Of a stretch of 64,000 nucleotides of DNA, positions 55,110 through 63,033 are shown piece by piece (position 1 is the first letter of the stretch; every line of letters begins with the position of its first letter). Below the pieces are notes generated by a model. It saw nothing but the letters and a program-made list of their open reading frames with translations. It ran no database searches and was not told where the DNA came from. A program made the position numbers and the translations under genes. The stretch comes from an uncultured Johnsonella sp. (GTDB taxonomy: Bacteria > Bacillota > Clostridia > Lachnospirales > Lachnospiraceae), in contig CALBCM010000037.1 of assembly GCA_937927235.1 (NCBI GenBank), positions 1-64,000 on the forward strand, given 5' to 3'.

Positions 55110-57149
55110 ATGGGAAGTCTTATTTTTATCATTCCGGCGGTTGCAGTGCTTGCACTTTTATTTGCATTCTATCTGGCAACCAAGGTTAGTAAAGAGGATA
55201 TAGGAACTGAGAGGATGAAAGAAATTTCCTCCGCGATAGCTGAAGGAGCCAGGGCTTTTCTCAACGCCGAGTACAGGATTCTTGCAGTGTTCGGTGTAGT
55301 TTTATTTATTTTAATAGGTTTGGGTATAGGGAGCTGGTTTACAGCCTTAAGCTTTGTACTTGGAGCACTTTTTTCAACTGCTGCCGGCTACTGCGGCATG
55401 ACAGTGGCAACAAGAGCAAATGTGAGAACTGCAAATGCAGCTAAAACAGGCGGCATTAACAAGGCACTTTCAATCGCTTTTTCAGGCGGTGCCGTTATGG
55501 GAATGTGTGTAGCAGGTCTTGGAACCCTGGGCGTCAGCCTCGTGTATATTGCTACCAAGGATGTCGGGGTACTTTTCGGCTTTGGACTCGGTGCTTCATC
55601 TATAGCACTTTTTGCCAGAGTAGGCGGCGGTATTTATACCAAGGCTGCCGATGTCGGTGCTGACCTTGTAGGTAAGGTAGAAAGCGGAATCCCTGAAGAC
55701 GACCCGAGAAACCCTGCGGTTATAGCGGATAATGTAGGCGATAATGTAGGCGATGTGGCAGGAATGGGTGCGGACCTTTTTGAATCCTATGTAGGCTCGC
55801 TGGTTTCAGCAGTAACCCTTGGACTTGCAACCGTAGCCAGCCTTAACGGCAGCCTTAAAACTAACTATGATGCAGAAACAGTAGTGGTTTTATATCCGCT
55901 TTTAATAGCGGCAATAGGCTTGATAGCTTCTATAATAGGAACCTTCTTTGTAAAAACGGATGAAAATTCAAATCCTCAAAAAGCTCTTACAAGAAGCAGC
56001 TATATAGCTTCTGCTGTAGTTATAATTGGTGCCATTATATTGAGCAGCACTATGTTTGGAGATATAAAGGCAGCTGTTGCGGTAATAGCAGGTCTTGTAG
56101 TAGGCGTTATAATAGGAAATGTTACCGAGTTTTACACCTCTGCGGATTATAATCCGGTAAAGAAGATAGCTGACCAGTCTGAAACAGGCTCGGCAACAAC
56201 TATTATCAGCGGTCTTGCAGTAGGCATGAGGTCAACCGCAATTCCGATTCTTCTTATCTGTGTAGGAGTATTTGCTGCTTTCCATGCTTTCGGACTTTAC
56301 GGAATAGCACTGGCAGCAGTGGGTATGCTTTCAACTACCGGAATTACAGTAGCAGTGGATGCTTACGGTCCTATAGCTGACAATGCCGGCGGAATCGCCG
56401 AGATGGCAGAGCTTGATGAATCGGTAAGAGAGATTACAGACAAGCTTGACTCTGTAGGCAATACTACAGCGGCTATGGGAAAAGGCTTTGCAATAGGCTC
56501 GGCGGCACTTACCGCACTTGCCCTCTTTGTTTCCTATGCGCAGGCAGTTAAGCTTGATAAAATAGATATACTAAGTACTAACGTAGTTATAGGAATGTTT
56601 ATAGGCGGTATGCTGACCTTCCTCTTTACCGCCTTTACTATGGAATCAGTTTCAAAAGCCGCTTATAAAATGATTGAAGAAGTCAGAAGGCAGTTCCGTG
56701 AAAATCCTGGCATTATGAAGGGGGAAGCAAAGCCTGATTATACTTCATGCGTAGGCATATCAACTACTGCTGCACTGCATGAAATGCTGGTTCCGGGAAT
56801 TATGGCAGTCTGTGCTCCTATATTGGTAGGAGTGCTGATAGGTCCTGATGCACTTGGCGGTCTGCTTGCCGGTGCTTTGCTTACTGGTGTGCTTATGGCT
56901 ATATTTATGGCAAATGCCGGCGGTGCCTGGGACAATGCCAAGAAATATATTGAAACAGGTCATCACGGCGGCAAGGGAAGTGATGCGCATAAGGCAGCTG
57001 TAGTAGGAGATACTGTAGGAGATCCCTTTAAGGATACTTCAGGTCCGGCTATCAACATACTGATTAAGCTTATGACTATAGTTTCACTGGTGTTTGCTCC
57101 TCTGTTCCTTAGATTCGGAGGCAAACTCTTAGAAATGTTTACTAAATAA
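55110..57149 (+). CDS. hppA: Membrane-bound cation-pumping pyrophosphatase
   Basis: Couples pyrophosphate hydrolysis to export of H+ or Na+. 679 residues with about 16 membrane helices. The substrate loop GGGIYTKAADVGADLVGKVE lies near 172. NPAVIADNVGDNVGDVAGMG near 206 and the C-terminal acidic GDTVGDPFKDTSGP near 630 complete the pyrophosphate site. GNTTAAMGKGFAIGSAA near 449 has alanine where K+-independent enzymes have lysine, so a K+-dependent enzyme is inferred. H+ or Na+ specificity cannot be told. GGGGAGG lies 11 bases before the ATG. Monocistronic. Confidence 0.96.
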   Translation: MGSLIFIIPAVAVLALLFAFYLATKVSKEDIGTERMKEISSAIAEGARAFLNAEYRILAVFGVVLFILIGLGIGSWFTALSFVLGALFSTAAGYCGMTVATRANVRTANAAKTGGINKALSIAFSGGAVMGMCVAGLGTLGVSLVYIATKDVGVLFGFGLGASSIALFARVGGGIYTKAADVGADLVGKVESGIPEDDPRNPAVIADNVGDNVGDVAGMGADLFESYVGSLVSAVTLGLATVASLNGSLKTNYDAETVVVLYPLLIAAIGLIASIIGTFFVKTDENSNPQKALTRSSYIASAVVIIGAIILSSTMFGDIKAAVAVIAGLVVGVIIGNVTEFYTSADYNPVKKIADQSETGSATTIISGLAVGMRSTAIPILLICVGVFAAFHAFGLYGIALAAVGMLSTTGITVAVDAYGPIADNAGGIAEMAELDESVREITDKLDSVGNTTAAMGKGFAIGSAALTALALFVSYAQAVKLDKIDILSTNVVIGMFIGGMLTFLFTAFTMESVSKAAYKMIEEVRRQFRENPGIMKGEAKPDYTSCVGISTTAALHEMLVPGIMAVCAPILVGVLIGPDALGGLLAGALLTGVLMAIFMANAGGAWDNAKKYIETGHHGGKGSDAHKAAVVGDTVGDPFKDTSGPAINILIKLMTIVSLVFAPLFLRFGGKLLEMFTK

Positions 57150-57229
57150 TAAGATAGCACGAGCTGTATACAACTTCGGGCTTATCTTTCGCTGAAGGGG
57201 CTGCTGTAAAGTTGCAGCCTCAGATGAAG

Positions 57230-57264
57230 AAACGTCGGAATCGGTTTTTACCGAAACCGGCGTT
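57230..57264 (+). terminator. Terminator after hppA
   Basis: AAACGTCGGAATCGGT pairs imperfectly with ACCGAAACCGGCGTTT around a T-rich loop, followed by GTTTA. An extra hairpin GGCTGC/GCAGCC lies just upstream (about 57199-57219). Confidence 0.6.
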
Positions 57265-57283
57265 TGTTTAATTTATCAGCCGC

Positions 57284-57312
57284 TTGACAATTTATAATTT
57301 TGATGACATAAT
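57284..57312 (+). promoter_or_regulatory. Promoter of the Tp47-like lipoprotein operon
   Basis: TTGACA (57284-57289), 17 bases, CATAAT (57307-57312). The leader is about 88 bases. Confidence 0.72.
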
Positions 57313-57319
57313 GTTATTG

Positions 57320-57337
57320 CGTTAGAGCTACCTAACG
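57320..57337. promoter_or_regulatory. Inverted repeat at the transcription start, possible metal-regulator operator
   Basis: CGTTAG-AGCTAC-CTAACG overlaps the predicted start of transcription, 7 bases after the -10 box. The TTAG...CTAA dyad recalls DtxR/MntR-type boxes, and the operon encodes a ferric-reductase-like protein. The link to a metal regulator is inference. Confidence 0.4.
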
Positions 57338-57407
57338 TATTTTATATGTAAGGATTTATTTCTTATATAAGCTTATAATATTTATGTTTCAAGAAAGGGA
57401 GTATATT

Positions 57408-58913
57408 ATGAAAAAAAGATTATTATGCGGCATCGTGCCAGTAGTCTTAGCAGCAGGTCTTATAAGCGCATGTTCCAATAATTCAAACAATGCAGCCTCT
57501 TCAGGCTCGGAATCGGCAAATCAGGCTTCTGATAAGACTTCAGACGGGGCTGAGAAAGGCTCCGACGATTATGTGTATGCAAAGATAGATTTGCCTTATG
57601 CAGACTTTTATTATGGGGAAATTAATGAGGTGGAGCCTGAGAAGGAGCCTGCAAAACTTACCGCTCAGCTGGATAAGGAGGATGCGGTGGAAAAAGCTGG
57701 CTTTAGAGAAAAGGGCTTTTATGATACGGTAAGCTCTCCTACAAAGGGCAAGGTAGAGAATTTTAAAGCTGTCTTTACTAAGGTTGAGGGTGAAGGCTCT
57801 GAATATTACGGACCTAAAACTGTAAATATTGCGATTTCAAAAAGTCTTTATGATGATGCCAAGAAGGCTATAGAAGAAAAGAAAACTTCAAAAAATCAGC
57901 TTTTAACTCTGGTGGGAGAGATTAAAGAAACTACCGATACGGCTCCGGCGGAGTATAAGGTTATAAATTCTGACGGCGTATTAAGCAAGACTATAGGCAA
58001 GACAGAAAAAAATTCTGAGGCAAAGCCTGAGATTACCACCACCTCATCTTACGGAAATTATGAGCTTGAAGTTAAAGGAATTGAGGTGGATCCTGAGATT
58101 ATTCAGGGCGCTGTAATTGAAACCTCAGACGGCAAAAAGTACGGTCTTAAGCATCTTGACAACCTGTGGACACATGCGGACGAGATAGCATTTGCTGCAG
58201 AGGAATTTAAAGATAACCATGATGCTTTTAAAGGCTATGAGCGTTTTAAGGATATACCCGGAAAAACAATTACAAAGATAACCTATATGCTTGCTGATAC
58301 GGACGATATTGAGATAGACACCTCTCTGTTCTGCAAGGAGCTTGCTCCTAAAGACTATAAGCTCAGCGGAGATGAAAAAGTAAACTACAGCAAGAACGGA
58401 ACCGAAATAAAATATACTCTTGAAACTGGAGACCAGAAATATACCTTTGAAAGAGCAGTTTTCAGAAAGAAGGATGTTGAAGCTAAGATAGAGGCTGAAA
58501 AGGACGGAGTGCTTGTACTCCCGGCAGAATGCACACCTGGAAAGTACCAGCTTATCTTCTCAAATGACAAGTATGCGGACCTTTCCTATACCTGTCTGGT
58601 AGAATCAAGCTTAAAGGCGGATGATTTCAGCTTCAGCGGCAATAAGCTTGCACTTAAAGAAAATGCAGATGGAATTGATGTGGCAACCTATATTAAGTCT
58701 ATCAGCTATGCTAAGGTCGGAGAAACCGAGTATAAGGGCGGAAAAGGCAGAAGGTTCGGAGAAACTGTCTTTAATGAAGACGGAAGTGTGAAGCTTGATG
58801 CTAAGTACAGCTCCGATAAAGGCGATGAAAAGGTATTTGAGGGTGCTGATACCTATAAGGTGACTCTTAAGGCTGACGGCTATCCTGATATTGAATTTGA
58901 GGTAAAACAGTAG
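57408..58913 (+). CDS. Lipoprotein of the Tp47 (treponemal 47-kDa) type
   Basis: 501 residues from the ATG at 57408, which has AAAGGGAG 6 bases upstream. The signal peptide ends in a lipobox ISAC near 25, so the mature protein is anchored by a lipidated cysteine, followed by a Ser/Asn-rich linker. The mature start YAKIDLPYADFYYGEIN and the later AGFREKGFYDTVSSPTKGK recall the Treponema pallidum Tp47 lipoprotein as I remember it. Matches elsewhere are weaker, including LADLSYT-type strands near PGKYQLIFSNDKYADL. Tp47 has been reported as a penicillin-binding protein. Here the partner gene, 28 bases downstream, is a flavin/ferric-reductase-like membrane protein. The family call is from memory and needs a profile search. 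Confidence 0.6.
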   Translation: MKKRLLCGIVPVVLAAGLISACSNNSNNAASSGSESANQASDKTSDGAEKGSDDYVYAKIDLPYADFYYGEINEVEPEKEPAKLTAQLDKEDAVEKAGFREKGFYDTVSSPTKGKVENFKAVFTKVEGEGSEYYGPKTVNIAISKSLYDDAKKAIEEKKTSKNQLLTLVGEIKETTDTAPAEYKVINSDGVLSKTIGKTEKNSEAKPEITTTSSYGNYELEVKGIEVDPEIIQGAVIETSDGKKYGLKHLDNLWTHADEIAFAAEEFKDNHDAFKGYERFKDIPGKTITKITYMLADTDDIEIDTSLFCKELAPKDYKLSGDEKVNYSKNGTEIKYTLETGDQKYTFERAVFRKKDVEAKIEAEKDGVLVLPAECTPGKYQLIFSNDKYADLSYTCLVESSLKADDFSFSGNKLALKENADGIDVATYIKSISYAKVGETEYKGGKGRRFGETVFNEDGSVKLDAKYSSDKGDEKVFEGADTYKVTLKADGYPDIEFEVKQ

Positions 58914-58940
58914 TTAAACTATAAAAAAGGACTTAAATTT

Positions 58941-60173
58941 ATGAAACTTGCTTTATGCTTGATTTTTTCGGCATGGTTTTTTGTAAGCTTTAATAAGGGC
59001 ATAAAAAAGCATGTGCCGGTATTATATGCTTTTACCGTGCTGCTATCCCTGCTTGCTTTGGCAGCTCCGCACAGCATTATGCCTCCTCTTGTACTTCTTT
59101 TTGTAAATAAGATTCTGGTAAGGGGAGTGCTTCAGGGAGCGTTATTCATACTAGTAATGTATGTAAGCGTAATGCCGGAAAAATCCGATATTCGCATAAA
59201 ATTAAGCAAGGTAAGGGGAGAGATGGCTATAGCCGCCTCTCTTCTTACTTTAATCCATAACATATCTTATGGAAAGAGATATTTTATACTCTTATTTACA
59301 GAGGCTTCACAGTTAAAGCCTTATGAGGCTGCTGCTGCGGTTCTGTCACTGGCTATGATTCTTTTGCTCATACCGCTTACCCTTACTTCATTTCAAGTGG
59401 TAAGGAAAAAAATGTCAGGCAGGAGCTGGAAAAGACTTCAGCGGCTTTCCTATGTTTTTTATGCACTTTTATATTTTCATATAGTGCTGATATTCAGCAG
59501 AGGTATTTTAGCCGGAAAATTAGCTTATCTTGCAGATTTATATATTTATACTCTGATTTTTGGAAGCTATGCTATTTTGCGCCATATAAAGTATTTTAAA
59601 AAGAAAGCCAAAAATCTGAGCAACAGCGGTGTCCTCGTCGGAGCAAATCATTATGTAAAACATAAGAGTACAGTAATTATTGTTGTATTTTCCGCCTTGA
59701 TGCTTGGAGAATGCATCTACGCCGCCCATACCTTTGCTGGTGCAGGAGCAGTCAAAGCAGCAGCCGAAGCTTCCCGGCAGGCAGAAGACGAGAAGAACAC
59801 GGCTGAAGAAAATTCTGAAAAAGACTCTGGCAAAGCTTATAAAACAGGGAATTCTGAAGCCGAGGCTTCAGCTGAAAAAGACTCGTCAGAAGCTTTAACT
59901 CAGGGTAAATTAAAGGATGGAGATTATGAGGGAAGTGCTATAGGCTATAACGGCAAGCTGACTGTGAGTGTAAGCATTGAAGAGGGAAAAATAAAGGACA
60001 TTAAGGTAATCAAGCATTCCGATGATGAGGAATATTTTTATGATGCCCGTGATAAGGTGATTCAGTCAATTCTTGAAAAGCAAAGCACGGAGGTTGACTC
60101 GGTAAGTGGGGCTACTACAAGTGCGGATGCCATTATAAAGGCGGTTAAGCGGGCATTGGGCGAAATAAAATAA
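58941..60173 (+). CDS. Ferric-reductase-like membrane protein with C-terminal extracytoplasmic FMN-binding domain
   Basis: 410 residues. Six or seven membrane helices (about 1-225), with RGEMAIAASLLTLIHNISYG and RSWKRLQRLSYVFYALLYFH giving the paired histidines of a ferric-reductase/MsrQ-like haem module. One more helix (about 245-265) is followed by an Ala/Glu/Lys-rich linker and then an FMN-binding domain (about 325-410). That domain ends in VDSVSGATTSAD near 389, where ApbE-type enzymes attach FMN to the threonine of the SGAT motif. The layout suggests electron transfer from membrane to the outer face. ApbE is not in the window. It is co-transcribed with the Tp47-like lipoprotein. Confidence 0.8.
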   Translation: MKLALCLIFSAWFFVSFNKGIKKHVPVLYAFTVLLSLLALAAPHSIMPPLVLLFVNKILVRGVLQGALFILVMYVSVMPEKSDIRIKLSKVRGEMAIAASLLTLIHNISYGKRYFILLFTEASQLKPYEAAAAVLSLAMILLLIPLTLTSFQVVRKKMSGRSWKRLQRLSYVFYALLYFHIVLIFSRGILAGKLAYLADLYIYTLIFGSYAILRHIKYFKKKAKNLSNSGVLVGANHYVKHKSTVIIVVFSALMLGECIYAAHTFAGAGAVKAAAEASRQAEDEKNTAEENSEKDSGKAYKTGNSEAEASAEKDSSEALTQGKLKDGDYEGSAIGYNGKLTVSVSIEEGKIKDIKVIKHSDDEEYFYDARDKVIQSILEKQSTEVDSVSGATTSADAIIKAVKRALGEIK

Positions 60174-60201
60174 GCTTTAACACATAGTGAGCAGGAAATC
60201 T

Positions 60202-60262
60202 CTCACCTCTATAGGTGGCGGGATGAATTGCCTTACAGTAACTCAGTAGCTTTAGATGTTGG
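60202..60262 (+). other. Further IS605-like debris
   Basis: A hairpin CACCT-CTAT-AGGTG (60204-60217) after GAGCAGGAAATC, then CTCAGTAGCTTTAGATGTTGGG (as a stretch at about 60242-60263). Both recall variant forms of IS200/IS605 3' hairpins, in which a stem surrounds CTTTAG. The likeness is weaker than for copies A-C. Confidence 0.35.
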
Positions 60263-60269
60263 GTTAAGG

Positions 60270-60298
60270 TTGACAAAATTGGCTGTTTATGCTATATT
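60270..60298 (+). promoter_or_regulatory. Promoter of a free-standing transcript over a tnpB remnant
   Basis: TTGACA (60270-60275), 17 bases, TATATT (60293-60298), inside the 662-base gap between the FMN-binding protein gene and uvrB. The first downstream gene signal is a terminator at 60421, not a start codon. Confidence 0.65.
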
Positions 60299-60304
60299 TC
60301 TTCT

Positions 60305-60387
60305 TGCAGGGCAGGATCTGCCCGAATTAACGCCTGTGGAGATAGTAGGTTACGAGGTCTGTGAAGCAGGAAGTTCATTGGCTTTAG
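60305..60387 (+). pseudogene. Broken 3' end of an IS200/IS605 tnpB gene
   Basis: The frame at 60305-60364 reads CRAGSARINACGDSRLRGL then stop. The RINACGD block is a hallmark of the TnpB C-terminal region. A second frame (60361-60387) reads VKQEVHWL then stop, like the usual KQEA..L ending of TnpB. The two halves are out of frame, so the gene is both truncated and frameshifted. No other part of tnpB and no tnpA are present. Confidence 0.65.
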
Positions 60388-60403
60388 ACAATGAGTAGTT
60401 CAC
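60363..60403 (+). repeat. 41-bp IS200/IS605-type 3' end, copy B
   Basis: GAAGCAGGAAGTTCATTGG, CTTTAGACAATGAGTAGTTC and AC. The stem is GTTCATTG (60373-60380) with CAATGAGT (60389-60396), with a T-A pair where copy C has C-G, so pairing is kept by changes on both sides. Confidence 0.75.
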
Positions 60404-60420
60404 TTAATCACTTAAACTGT

Positions 60421-60471
60421 AGTTCATGAAGGGGGCACCACCTCGGGTGCCTTGCTTTGTGAACTTTTTTT
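60421..60471 (+). terminator. Strong terminator of the orphan transcript
   Basis: AGTTCATGAAG pairs with CTTTGTGAACT, and inside it GGCACC (60434-60439) with GGTGCC (60446-60451), followed by seven Ts. The gap from 60472 to the uvrB promoter shows no gene, RNA or repeat that I recognise. Confidence 0.85.
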
Positions 60472-60767
60472 ATGAAATAAATTATTATTATGAGGAAAAA
60501 ATATTGAAATTACAGTTAATGGGAGAAAACATGAAATTGATTCAGGAGTAAGTTTAATGGAATATTGCTCCTATACCAAGATTTAGTGCAAATACCATTT
60601 GTATCTTCATATATAGTAAGAAAGACTTTCCATTCTTTGCATTGATTATTCATCATGCAAGTTACTGTAAATTAAAGGTTGTCACTGGCTCTCATATATG
60701 ATTGCTAAGATTAGTATTAGAGAGTTCTCAAGGGTATGTAATTTTTTAGAAGAGAAAAAGCTGGGAA

Positions 60768-60796
60768 TATACATACCTGTTTTTATATTATATAAT
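60768..60796 (+). promoter_or_regulatory. Promoter of uvrB
   Basis: TATACA (60768-60773), 17 bases, TATAAT (60791-60796). No LexA box (GAAC-N4-GTTC) is seen nearby. Confidence 0.55.
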
Positions 60797-60835
60797 AGAC
60801 AGTATAAAATTCAAAGAGGATAAAAGGAGAAAATT

Positions 60836-62833
60836 ATGGAGTTTAAACTACATTCGGAATTTGCGCCTACCGGTGACCAGCCTCAGGCGATAGAAGCCTT
60901 AGTAAAGGGCTTTAAAGTAGGAAATCAGTTTCAGACTTTGCTTGGAGTAACCGGCTCAGGAAAAACCTTTACAATGGCAAATATAATACAGCAGCTTCAA
61001 AAGCCGACACTTGTCATAGCACATAATAAAACCCTTGCCGCTCAGCTTTATGGAGAATTTAAAGAATTTTTTCCGGAAAATGCAGTAGAATACTTTGTAT
61101 CCTATTATGATTATTACCAGCCGGAGGCTTATGTACCCTCAACGGATACCTATATAGAAAAGGATTCAGCTATAAATGATGAAATAGACAGGCTGAGACA
61201 TTCGGCAACCGCAGCTTTATCAGAAAGAAAGGATGTAATCATAGTAGCCTCGGTGTCGTGCATTTATGGACTTGGAAGCCCTATAGATTATAATGAAATG
61301 GTAGTATCGCTTAGGCCGGGTATGGAAAAAGACAGGGATGAGGTCATTAAAAAGCTTATAGATATGCAGTATACCAGAAACGATATAGACTTTCGCCGAG
61401 GGACCTTCAGAGTAAGAGGCGATACACTTGAAATTTTCCCGGCGTATGAAACCAAGACTGCTTACAGGATTGAGTTTTTTGGAGAGGAGGTTGAGAAAAT
61501 TACAAGTATAGATACCCTTACCGCACATCCTATAGCAGAATTGGGACATGTGGCAGTCTTTCCGGCTTCGCATTATGTCGTAGCCCCTGAAAAAATGCTT
61601 GCGGCTACTGAAAACATACTTAAAGAATGCGAGGACAGGGTAAGTTATTTTAAATCGGAAGAACAGCTTATAGAAGCTCAGAGAATAGGCGAAAGAACAC
61701 ATTTTGACGTTGAAATGATGAGGGAAACCGGCTTTTGCTCAGGAATAGAAAATTACTCCAGACATCTTACAGGGATGAAAGCCGGGCAGCCGCCTTATAC
61801 CCTGATAGATTATTTTCCGGAGGATTTTTTAATAATAGTTGATGAATCACATATGACAATCCCGCAGATAAGAGGCATGTATGCCGGGGACCGCTCAAGA
61901 AAGACCACGCTGGTGAATTATGGTTTCAGGCTGCCGAGTGCCTTGGACAACAGACCACTGGAATTTAGTGAATTTGAATCCAAGATAGCTCAGCTGCTTT
62001 TTGTATCCGCAACTCCCTCAAAATATGAAACTGAGCACGAGCTTTTCAGGACGGAGCAGATAATAAGACCCACCGGTCTTTTAGACCCCGAAATCAGTGT
62101 AAGACCGGTGAAGAACCAGATAGATGACCTGATAAGTGAAGTAAATAGGGAAACTCAAAAAAATAATAAGGTGCTTATTACTACACTTACCAAAAAAATG
62201 GCGGAGGACCTCACTGATTATATGAGAGAAGCGGGTATAAAGGTAAGGTATCTGCATTCTGACATAGACACTCTTGAGAGAGCGGAGATTATCAGAGATA
62301 TGAGGCTTGGAGTTTTTGATGTTCTGGTGGGGATAAATCTTTTGAGAGAGGGGCTTGATATACCTGAAATCACGCTGGTGGCTATACTTGATGCAGATAA
62401 GGAGGGATTTTTAAGAAGTGAAACCTCTCTGATACAGACTATAGGCAGAGCGGCAAGAAACGTAGACGGTCATGTGATAATGTATGCCGATAATATTACT
62501 GCCTCAATGCAGGCTGCAATAGATGAAACCTATAGAAGAAGAGAAATCCAGCAAAAATATAATGAAGCTCACGGTATAACTCCTACTACGATTAAGAAGG
62601 CAGTCAGAGAGCTGATAGCGATTTCAAAGGCTGCCACGGCTCAGAGCAAGGACTGGGAAAAGGATTCCGAATCAATGGAAGATGCAGAGCTTGCTAAGCT
62701 GTCAAAGGAGCTTGAGAAAAATATGTTTAAGGCTGCCACAGAGCTGAATTTTGAGCTGGCGGCTGAGCTTAGAGACAGGCTTGCTCAGGTAAGGCAGGAA
62801 ATTGCCCGAAGAAACACTCCGGAATTAAATTAA
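60836..62833 (+). CDS. uvrB: Excinuclease ABC subunit B
   Basis: Damage-verification helicase of nucleotide excision repair. 665 residues: start FKLHSEFAPTGDQPQAIEAL, Walker A GVTGSGKTFT near 39, the beta-hairpin region YYDYYQPEAYVP near 94, helicase motifs VDESHMTIPQIRGM and RAARNVDGHVIMYAD, and the C-terminal UVR motif that binds UvrC (near 625-660). AAAAGGAG lies 7 bases before the ATG. uvrA and uvrC are not in the window. Confidence 0.98.
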   Translation: MEFKLHSEFAPTGDQPQAIEALVKGFKVGNQFQTLLGVTGSGKTFTMANIIQQLQKPTLVIAHNKTLAAQLYGEFKEFFPENAVEYFVSYYDYYQPEAYVPSTDTYIEKDSAINDEIDRLRHSATAALSERKDVIIVASVSCIYGLGSPIDYNEMVVSLRPGMEKDRDEVIKKLIDMQYTRNDIDFRRGTFRVRGDTLEIFPAYETKTAYRIEFFGEEVEKITSIDTLTAHPIAELGHVAVFPASHYVVAPEKMLAATENILKECEDRVSYFKSEEQLIEAQRIGERTHFDVEMMRETGFCSGIENYSRHLTGMKAGQPPYTLIDYFPEDFLIIVDESHMTIPQIRGMYAGDRSRKTTLVNYGFRLPSALDNRPLEFSEFESKIAQLLFVSATPSKYETEHELFRTEQIIRPTGLLDPEISVRPVKNQIDDLISEVNRETQKNNKVLITTLTKKMAEDLTDYMREAGIKVRYLHSDIDTLERAEIIRDMRLGVFDVLVGINLLREGLDIPEITLVAILDADKEGFLRSETSLIQTIGRAARNVDGHVIMYADNITASMQAAIDETYRRREIQQKYNEAHGITPTTIKKAVRELIAISKAATAQSKDWEKDSESMEDAELAKLSKELEKNMFKAATELNFELAAELRDRLAQVRQEIARRNTPELN

Positions 62834-62843
62834 CCCTCTATTT

Positions 62844-62884
62844 GAAGCAAGAAGCCCATTGGCCTTAGACAATGGGCAGTTCAC
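62844..62884 (+). repeat. 41-bp IS200/IS605-type 3' end, copy C
   Basis: GAAGCAAGAAGCCCATTGG, CCTTAGACAATGGGCAGTTC and AC, starting 11 bases after the uvrB stop. The 8-bp stem GCCCATTG (62854-62861) / CAATGGGC (62870-62877) is perfect. The reading L-K-Q-E-A-H-W-P-stop matches a TnpB C-terminus. It may now act as the 3' hairpin of the uvrB mRNA. Confidence 0.75.
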
Positions 62885-63033
62885 ACTGGAGTTAATAACT
62901 TAATATCCGAATAAACCGTATATATTTGTAAATAAGTGTGAAAAAATATTAAAAACCCTATGATATAAGCCTTTAAAATATATTTTGTGGTAAAATATCA
63001 GGGACTGAATTAATCAATATAAGGAATATTATT

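Larger units (their letters stand above)
60305..60471 (+). ncRNA. Candidate orphan omega-RNA-like small RNA, about 165 nt
   Basis: The interval is bounded by a consensus-like promoter (60270-60298) and a strong intrinsic terminator (60421-60471). It consists of tnpB 3' coding remnant, the 41-bp IS605 3' end (copy B) and about 17 bases of flanking sequence from 60404. In live IS200/IS605 elements the guide RNA of TnpB is made from this same arrangement: tnpB 3' end, right end, then flanking guide. No protein of useful size is encoded. Expression and function are not shown. Confidence 0.45.

Noticed and set aside
54893..55189. 98-codon frame before hppA starting in copy A of the repeat
   Set aside because: It runs across the hppA promoter and start in another frame, and its translation resembles no protein.
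60189..60398. A 69-codon open frame through the IS605 debris ending ALDNE-stop
   Set aside because: No ATG or ribosome binding site. The TnpB-like RINACGD and KQE readings are in the other two frames, so this frame is probably accidental.
60174..60475. T-box or other riboswitch upstream of uvrB
   Set aside because: A structured leader with terminator first suggested a T-box, but no T-box sequence or specifier stem is present. The terminator lies 365 bases before uvrB, which has its own promoter, and the sequence is better explained as an IS605 remnant.
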